A DNA stretch of 64,000 nucleotides, from the NCBI GenBank assembly GCA_012184525.1, contig WOFQ01000029.1:310001-374000 (forward strand), in the 5' to 3' direction. Positions 58,624 through 64,000 of this stretch are shown here, one piece after another. Origin of the DNA: Xenoacremonium recifei. Its lineage: Eukaryota; Ascomycota; Sordariomycetes; Hypocreales; Nectriaceae. The notes beneath the pieces were generated by a model that was not told the origin of the DNA, did no database searches, and was given only the letters and a program-made list of their open reading frames with translations. The number at the start of each line of letters is the position of its first letter. Position 1 is the stretch's first letter. Both the position numbers and the translations under genes were made by a program.

Positions 58624-60993
58624 ATGGCCGACATGGTCGACGAATATCACTATTATTACAGTGTTCCCGTCGCCGTCGGGTTTGAAGAGACATGCCCCTA
58701 CTTTCTCGACACCGCTCGCGGGCTACCATTGTTCCGCGTCATTGAGCGGAAAACAGCTGTGAACCGAGCCCCGATTCGCGACTCCTTCGGCGAGGGGGTT
58801 TACATTGAGGCTAGTTCTACTGATAGCGACTTTGAGCCTGATTCTATTTGTAGCCACCACTGCCGTTGCCGCCGACTCGGACAAATGCCCTCCCACTTCG
58901 CCTTCATCGTCTCCAAGCATCGGGCAGGGATCATGATCCAAGTGCTTGACCGGCGTTTGCAAGAAATCCTCGAAGATGTTATTGGTCCGGAGCGTGGAAC
59001 CCTCACGTTCTGGGATGGTGCCGACGTAGTCGCCCATTACAGACACCTACAGAGACGTCTGCAAATCGCCACCACCGCTCCAGCAGGAAGCTTCGAGTCG
59101 CAATCATTCCTTCCCTTGAAGTTGCTAGTTGACGGCTTTCTGATTCAAATAGTCGATCACGACATCCTAGCGCTTGAAGAGAAATTCCGCTGGTCCTGGC
59201 CTAGAGACGTTGGGCGAGCCCTCATGGACGTGCTGCCCGAAGAGTGCAACGACATCCAGGTCGACGAATTGCTCGCAGCTGCAAGAATAAGCCACAGGCA
59301 CATACAAGACGTTATCAATGCTGGAGTCGATATCAACACGTACGATTCAGGCGGCAACACGGCCTTGATCCGCGCTGCGTCTATTAGAAACTTTACCGCT
59401 GCCAAGCTACTTGTCAGAGCCCGCGCAGACATAGCCTGGGCCAACAACCAAGGCAAGACTGCAATGCACATAGCTGTGGAGGCAGGGGATGGTCGCATTG
59501 TCTCTCTCCTCATAGGAAAAGGTGCCGATGTCAACGCCAAGGACAATTCAGGTGTAAGTCCCGCTTTGCTTGACACGATCAGGGATACTGGTTTTATTCC
59601 GGGAACATGGCAGCGCGGGGGCGCATGGAGCATGCCAACAAAAGACGTCGAGTCTTTTGATGACCTTTTCAAGATCGACTTTCGCACATCACCATCTCCA
59701 CCACAGATAAATTTTCATAAAACCAAAAACGAAAAGGCGCAGGAAGTGAAAAGAGTCATGCGAGAATTCTTCAACATCGAATATCATAAGGTGAAGCACC
59801 ACATGATTTTCCGGAAAATTCGAGGACGCTTCTCAAATCCACTACGCGCCTGGCGATTTGGCTTGTCGGCACTGCGCAAGATCTCCAATGGTTACTTGCC
59901 GGGGGAGCTTGGCATGGCTATGGCTCTCCTCTGCGTCTGCAGAGCGGTGTCCCAAACGCTCCATGCATACGGTCACGATTCATCCCAACTCTTTTCCTAC
60001 CCTGAGCAGTTCGAGCGGGATCTGTCGCGATGGCTTGACATATTTTATGGTGCCGAACTTTTGTGGTTTAAAGATGCGGCGGGAGACATTTGGGGGGCAA
60101 ACTGGTCTATGTATGACACGTTGCATCTGGGGTACCTGGACTACCATGACTTATTCGAACAGGCGGAGCGTCTGGTGTCAAGCCTCATGGACGCTGCGGA
60201 GTCTCTGTTCGCGCTGTCTGAGTCAGTTGGCCAAGGTCAGGTCGAACAGTTTCCGGACAGAGTGACGCAAGAGCGCCAGCCTCCACCAAAAGATCCTGAC
60301 CCGGATCCTGGGATTAGTTTGTCCCAATACCCAAGGACGACCATGGAACAGCCTGTCCAGCCGTACAGGTCATGGCGGTGGGCTGTCTTGATTGTTGGTA
60401 CCATTTTCAGTATATTGCTGATATATCTCCTTTGTGAGTTTCAAACTTATCTCAATAATGTCCTACATGAATCACTGGCTTATGAAACCATCACTTTTGT
60501 AGGGCTTTACGGCTCGTTGGCGGGACAGGCACAATGTATCATTGCCAATACGTCGGGGCCACATATCGGTGCGGATGCCTTCACCGTGGCGATGAGCATG
60601 CGGTCTAACCTTGTCGTTTCCGATGCCCAACCGACTCAAGATATACAATCCGTCACGGATGTGCAAGATGTCGTTAACCCCAGGCTGGGCAATAATGACT
60701 CCAGACGCAGCCATTCTCGAGAAAGACCAAATTCGAGTTCGATGAGTCAGAGACGTGATAACCAAGCTAACAAAAAGCGAATTCTGTGCAAAACGTGCAA
60801 CACGGAAATCACGCGGAAGAATTTCAAACGACATCAAGCGACTATGCATGCAACGGAGAAAAAGCATTGCGAGACTTGTAACAAGTGGTATAAACCTAGT
60901 TACTTCAAGGACCACAAGTGCAACCCGGCCAAACCGTTCAATCCTCGCACAGATCCTCTTGAGATTAGCAGAGCCAGCAATTATAGACTCTAG
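58624..60993 (+). CDS. Ankyrin-repeat protein with transmembrane helix and C-terminal zinc fingers
   Basis: A single exon encodes 789 residues from ATG in GCCATGGCC. The first 200 residues match no family I recognise. Two or three ankyrin repeats follow at about 222-312 (GGNTALIRAASIRNFTAAKL, QGKTAMHIAVEAGDGRIVSL). A helical middle comes next, then a hydrophobic helix at about 584-606 (AVLIVGTIFSILLIYLLCEF). A Ser/Arg-rich basic stretch precedes two zinc-finger-like units at about 720-765, CKTCNTEITRKNFKRHQAT with MH, and CETCNKWYKPSYFKDHKC. The mix of ankyrin, membrane helix and nucleic-acid-type fingers is unusual. A membrane-tethered regulator released by cleavage is one possibility, but that is speculation. 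No catalytic motif is visible. Confidence 0.85.
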   Translation: MADMVDEYHYYYSVPVAVGFEETCPYFLDTARGLPLFRVIERKTAVNRAPIRDSFGEGVYIEASSTDSDFEPDSICSHHCRCRRLGQMPSHFAFIVSKHRAGIMIQVLDRRLQEILEDVIGPERGTLTFWDGADVVAHYRHLQRRLQIATTAPAGSFESQSFLPLKLLVDGFLIQIVDHDILALEEKFRWSWPRDVGRALMDVLPEECNDIQVDELLAAARISHRHIQDVINAGVDINTYDSGGNTALIRAASIRNFTAAKLLVRARADIAWANNQGKTAMHIAVEAGDGRIVSLLIGKGADVNAKDNSGVSPALLDTIRDTGFIPGTWQRGGAWSMPTKDVESFDDLFKIDFRTSPSPPQINFHKTKNEKAQEVKRVMREFFNIEYHKVKHHMIFRKIRGRFSNPLRAWRFGLSALRKISNGYLPGELGMAMALLCVCRAVSQTLHAYGHDSSQLFSYPEQFERDLSRWLDIFYGAELLWFKDAAGDIWGANWSMYDTLHLGYLDYHDLFEQAERLVSSLMDAAESLFALSESVGQGQVEQFPDRVTQERQPPPKDPDPDPGISLSQYPRTTMEQPVQPYRSWRWAVLIVGTIFSILLIYLLCEFQTYLNNVLHESLAYETITFVGLYGSLAGQAQCIIANTSGPHIGADAFTVAMSMRSNLVVSDAQPTQDIQSVTDVQDVVNPRLGNNDSRRSHSRERPNSSSMSQRRDNQANKKRILCKTCNTEITRKNFKRHQATMHATEKKHCETCNKWYKPSYFKDHKCNPAKPFNPRTDPLEISRASNYRL

Positions 60994-61325
60994 GTCGCAG
61001 GTTGAGGCTTGTAGGGGTAGCATGCAAAGTAAAAAGCACGGATAATAGAGGAAAGGTCAGCTAGGAAGAAGGAAAGTTCAGAGATTCTTTTTGTATTTTC
61101 AGGAACGTCTGCGTTCGTCAGTCAAGCTACAGTCATTTATTCAGCCTATTCTCAATTCTCTCGGTCTGCAAAGGGCGTCATTTTGTCCTGGTTTCATGAA
61201 GTGGACGAGAGACAAGCGAATTACGTGACGAGTGAAGAGTTTTTAGTCACCACTTTCGTCTTTAATGTCCTTGAATGAACAGACAAAAGCTGTCTAGTAA
61301 AATTTAAAACGAGTTTATAGTACCT
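60994..61325. other. Intergenic region (convergent 3' ends)
   Basis: About 0.33 kb of 3' UTR sequence between the ankyrin-protein gene and the thioesterase gene. Nothing is seen in it. Confidence 0.5.
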
Positions 61326-62033
61326 CTATAGCTTTTGCTTAAGCCCAATGTATATCGTTTCCCCGCGTGCAAGAACGGTACCATGTTCATCCTCAATAGT
61401 ACCATCCACGAAGAACTTCCTCCCCTCAGATTTTGTGATCACAGCCCGACATAGAAATGTTCCCGGAAGTCTCATTGGCTTGAGAAACTTCACATTGAGC
61501 TGGCCCGTCATGTAAGTGCCCTTTAGGAGGTCATTGTGCTCTTTGTTGATGATGAAAAGCAGTCCTAGGATTTCATCCAGGATGGTGGCGATGATACCGC
61601 CATGGCAATAGCCCGAGTAACCGTTGAGACCAGTCTCCAGACTGATCAAGAATTTCGCTTCGTCTATTATCCTTGAAGGAGAATCTGGAAGTTTGTAGAT
61701 GGAGAGAAAGGCGTGGATGGCGTTGGGTGACCGAAGGGTGCGAGCGAAAAGATCGTCTTCTCCATCGGGCTTTGGTATGCAGCTCGGAGCAGTTGTTTTA
61801 ACGATGTTCAGCTCATTGAGGTGCGTTTGACACCAAGGGATCCTGGAAAAGAAGTCCAAATCGTGATTCTGTGCGTCCATGTCTCTTCTTGTTGAATAGA
61901 AAGGTTTGATGGAAACAGAAGTCGAGCTGCGTGTTGACGAAAGAGGGGAATGTCCGAAAATGGACTGGACCGAGGTTCGGCTGGCGGCCCTAAGAGGTAA
62001 TTGCCTTGCAGTACGGCGGGAAAAGCTTCGCAT
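61326..62033 (-). CDS. Hotdog-fold thioesterase, probably mitochondrial
   Basis: A single exon encodes 235 residues. The N-terminus MRSFSRRTARQLPLRAASRT and following 30 residues are basic and Ser/Thr-rich like a mitochondrial presequence; the mature part may begin near MDAQNHDLDFF. The hotdog core has GYSGYCHGGIIATILDEILG (catalytic-loop HGG and helix) and GQLNVKFLKPMRLPGTFLC, as in 4HBT/PaaI-like acyl-CoA thioesterases of the fungal THEM4-like group. It likely hydrolyses acyl-CoA in mitochondria; the acyl chain is unknown. Length is normal. Starting at the internal Met (61880) would give a cytosolic form. Confidence 0.87.
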   Translation of the reverse strand: MRSFSRRTARQLPLRAASRTSVQSIFGHSPLSSTRSSTSVSIKPFYSTRRDMDAQNHDLDFFSRIPWCQTHLNELNIVKTTAPSCIPKPDGEDDLFARTLRSPNAIHAFLSIYKLPDSPSRIIDEAKFLISLETGLNGYSGYCHGGIIATILDEILGLLFIINKEHNDLLKGTYMTGQLNVKFLKPMRLPGTFLCRAVITKSEGRKFFVDGTIEDEHGTVLARGETIYIGLKQKL

Positions 62034-62632
62034 GGCTCTCGACCAAGTTGCAAGAGGAGGATGTATATCGAGTCACAATCAACTCTTCTGGAGCACCCGG
62101 GAGAATCTTCTGAGATGCAGGGTTGAGTATCGTAACTAGAGCTGTAGAGTCCAGCAGTCCAGCTCCCCAGCCAGCTCCACGCCGAAAGCCGAATCACCTG
62201 AGCTCCGCAGATCTAGAATCTGGAATCTGAGTGCCAAGGATTGCGGGCCGCTTCGCTTGCCAGCTCCTAATTTAGAGGCCCCTTGCCCATTGGAACTTCT
62301 TACAGGGCCTCTGCCTTCAGAAGAGGAATCATGCTAATAACCCAGGCCCACTGGATAGGGGAGTCAATGCGGAAAGCCTCGACGAGACCACGCCCTTCAG
62401 CTTATCAGCTTAGTGCGTGTCTTTTTCTGTCGTGAGTCACAAAATATTGATTGATCTTTGGACATAGTCATCCCGATCTCGGAAAATAGGTTTAACATCG
62501 CAGTGACTCGCTATTTTGAGAAGACGATAAATAGAGCTGTCTACGGAAAGACTCAGCGTCGCGCGACATCTCATTGTTCATTTCCTTCAGCTGCTTAATC
62601 AAAATCGGTTATTTCCAGCGCAAAACATCAAG
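62034..62632. other. Intergenic region (divergent promoters)
   Basis: About 0.6 kb between the thioesterase (minus) and first GNAT gene (plus). It must contain both promoters; no other feature is seen. Confidence 0.5.
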
Positions 62633-63172
62633 ATGGGGAAACTGGCCGATGAACTCAAAAGCAAAGCCTGGACACACACCACGGGCTCATACATGATATC
62701 AACCGACTCCTCACTCATCCCTCTCTCTACCCTGAATGGATGGTTCGGCTCTGACTTGGCACCCTGGACCCAAGCGTTTCCCGAGGACGTACTTCTAGAA
62801 TGCCTAGAGAGCTCCCTATGCTTCGGCCTATACCACAAACAAAGCGACTCGACGTTAAAGCTCATCGGGTTTGAGCGGTTGGTTACAGATTACACATCCT
62901 TCGCCTATCTCACGGACGTGCTCGTGGATCCTTCATACCAGGGCCAGGGCCTAGGACGCTGGCTGATAGGGTGTGCGCGCGAGACGATGGGCACAATGCC
63001 TTATTTGCGACGGTGCATGCTGTTGACGGGAGGTTGGGACAAGACGGTTCCTTTCTATGAAAAAGAGTTGGGGATGGAGTTGATGCCAAATCAGAAGGGA
63101 AAAGGTTTGGCTGTGATGGAATGCAAAGGTCGGGGCTTCTCAGGCTACATTGGAACGTTGACGAAAGACTGA
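62633..63172 (+). CDS. GNAT-family N-acetyltransferase
   Basis: A single exon encodes 179 residues. The acetyl-CoA binding motif A is clear: YLTDVLVDPSYQGQGLGRWL, with the Q-x-x-G-x-G pyrophosphate loop (QGQGLG), preceded by the strand LKLIGFERLVTDYTSFA and followed by a C-terminal PFYEKELGME segment that packs near the acceptor. The protein is a single-domain cytosolic acetyltransferase; the acceptor amine is unknown. The next gene, on the other strand 75 bases away, is an unrelated-looking GNAT, so the two converge tail to tail. Confidence 0.9.
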   Translation: MGKLADELKSKAWTHTTGSYMISTDSSLIPLSTLNGWFGSDLAPWTQAFPEDVLLECLESSLCFGLYHKQSDSTLKLIGFERLVTDYTSFAYLTDVLVDPSYQGQGLGRWLIGCARETMGTMPYLRRCMLLTGGWDKTVPFYEKELGMELMPNQKGKGLAVMECKGRGFSGYIGTLTKD

Positions 63173-63247
63173 GTAAGGAGCACAAAAAAACAGTAGTAAT
63201 CAACCGAAGAGAAAATGAGCCTCACCACAATGAACATGTTAAAAAGT

Positions 63248-64000
63248 CTAAACTACGTCCTTTACCATGAAAACAGTTCTCGTATCATAAGTCTTGCCTT
63301 CCTTATCGGCATTTTTGTAGAAGCACCGGACGGTTTTGATGAGACGATATCCTCTTCTTTCGTACCACTCATGGTTTGCCATCTGCGTCATGTCAGAACA
63401 ACATAAGACAAAAGCGTAACGCATAGTACTCACCTTGACAAACCCTCCAAAGAAGGCGCGCATTACATCTTCTCGGGTCTGGTCCTCCTTATGAAGCGTA
63501 TCAAGTGCCAACACTTTGGCGCATAGGGGTGAAGCTGCTGCCATCCCCTCGACAGCGTCCATAGCCGCCCGACCAATACCCTTGCTTCGCAGAGCTTCCG
63601 ACACCCAGAAACTCTTGATCCAATAGACTCCATTTTCTGGTAAATCCAGATCAAGACCCTCAACGGCTGCATGGGCGGTGTCTAAGGAGATGTGGCCGAT
63701 GGGGTAGAAAGCATCCTGAGAGGGTGTGATGGGAGTGCCTCGTAGGGCCAAGCAGGTATCCTTAAGTGGGACGTTGTCCTTTAAGCCATGTCTGTTAGAG
63801 ATGATTCAAAGGGGCTTTGGAATTTTCCATCAACCCTACCTCCGGATATATGTCGAGATGGAGGTTGAGTTTCTCCTCGAAGTCTGGATCATCAGCTGAG
63901 AGAGCCTGAGTCACAGCTCACGGTCAGTCGAGTGACGCCTCCGACACCCTTCCACCTGAGACTTACTATCCAGAACAGGCACTTTGTTCCTTTAATCTGC
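63248..64000 (-). CDS. GNAT-family N-acetyltransferase (N-terminus beyond window edge)
   Basis: Four exons are visible: 63967..64000 (partial, ending KGTKCLFWI), 63840..63905, 63434..63778 and 63248..63382. The joined sequence contains IGHISLD, WIKSFWVSEALRSKGIGRAA (motif A with R-S-K-G-I-G) and the C-terminal HEWYERRGYRLI followed by a Tyr/Lys-rich end, typical of GNAT enzymes. The third exon uses the acceptor AAAG at about 63779, chosen because it keeps phase; the nearer AACAG would bring a stop. The N-terminal residues lie right of the window. The protein is larger than the neighbouring GNAT and not closely similar to it; the substrate is unknown. Confidence 0.85.

Overview
The window is nuclear DNA of a filamentous ascomycete (Pezizomycotina, most likely a Sordariomycete; species not identifiable). 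The signs are short GT-AG introns of about 45-90 bases with CTAAC/CTGAC-type branch sites, Zn2Cys6 regulators, CFEM and PTH11/SAT4-type membrane proteins, a full-length PDR transporter, a LaeA-like methyltransferase, an NB-ARC/TPR (NLR-like) gene, and one decayed reading frame whose stops are all of the kind left by repeat-induced point mutation (RIP). All gene models were joined by eye from splice sites and frame; unless stated otherwise the joined lengths are multiples of three.

Left part (1-16 kb): the start of a phytoene-desaturase-like gene runs off the left edge. Then follow a CipC-like small protein, a cysteine-rich single-pass membrane protein, a LaeA-like methyltransferase, and a divergent pair made of a Zn2Cys6 regulator (minus) and a PDR-type ABC transporter (plus). 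The space between that pair holds three copies of a CCG-N9-CGG element with an invariant spacer.

Middle (16-34 kb), an accessory stretch: an F-box-like gene (copy 1), AT-rich DNA, a ten-exon amidase, a RIP-type decayed reading frame, a broken NB-ARC/TPR gene, a small multi-pass membrane protein, and a GPI-anchored cell-wall protein with five tandem CFEM domains built exon by exon.

Metabolic block (34-43 kb): a mitochondrial persulfide dioxygenase and a sulfide:quinone oxidoreductase lie head to head and together form the first two steps of mitochondrial sulfide oxidation. They are followed by a COMT-like O-methyltransferase and a seven-helix rhodopsin-type membrane protein.

Right part (43-64 kb): a membrane-anchored beta-propeller lectin, a second F-box-like gene (copy 2, inverted relative to copy 1, with a strongly conserved promoter), a decayed transcription-factor fragment directly behind it, and a 1,261-residue fusion of a cholesterol-oxidase-type flavoprotein with an alpha/beta hydrolase that carries Cys in place of the nucleophilic Ser. 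After these come a metzincin protease, an ankyrin/transmembrane/zinc-finger protein, a hotdog thioesterase and two GNAT acetyltransferases, the last cut by the right edge. No tRNA, rRNA, CRISPR array or intact transposon was recognised.
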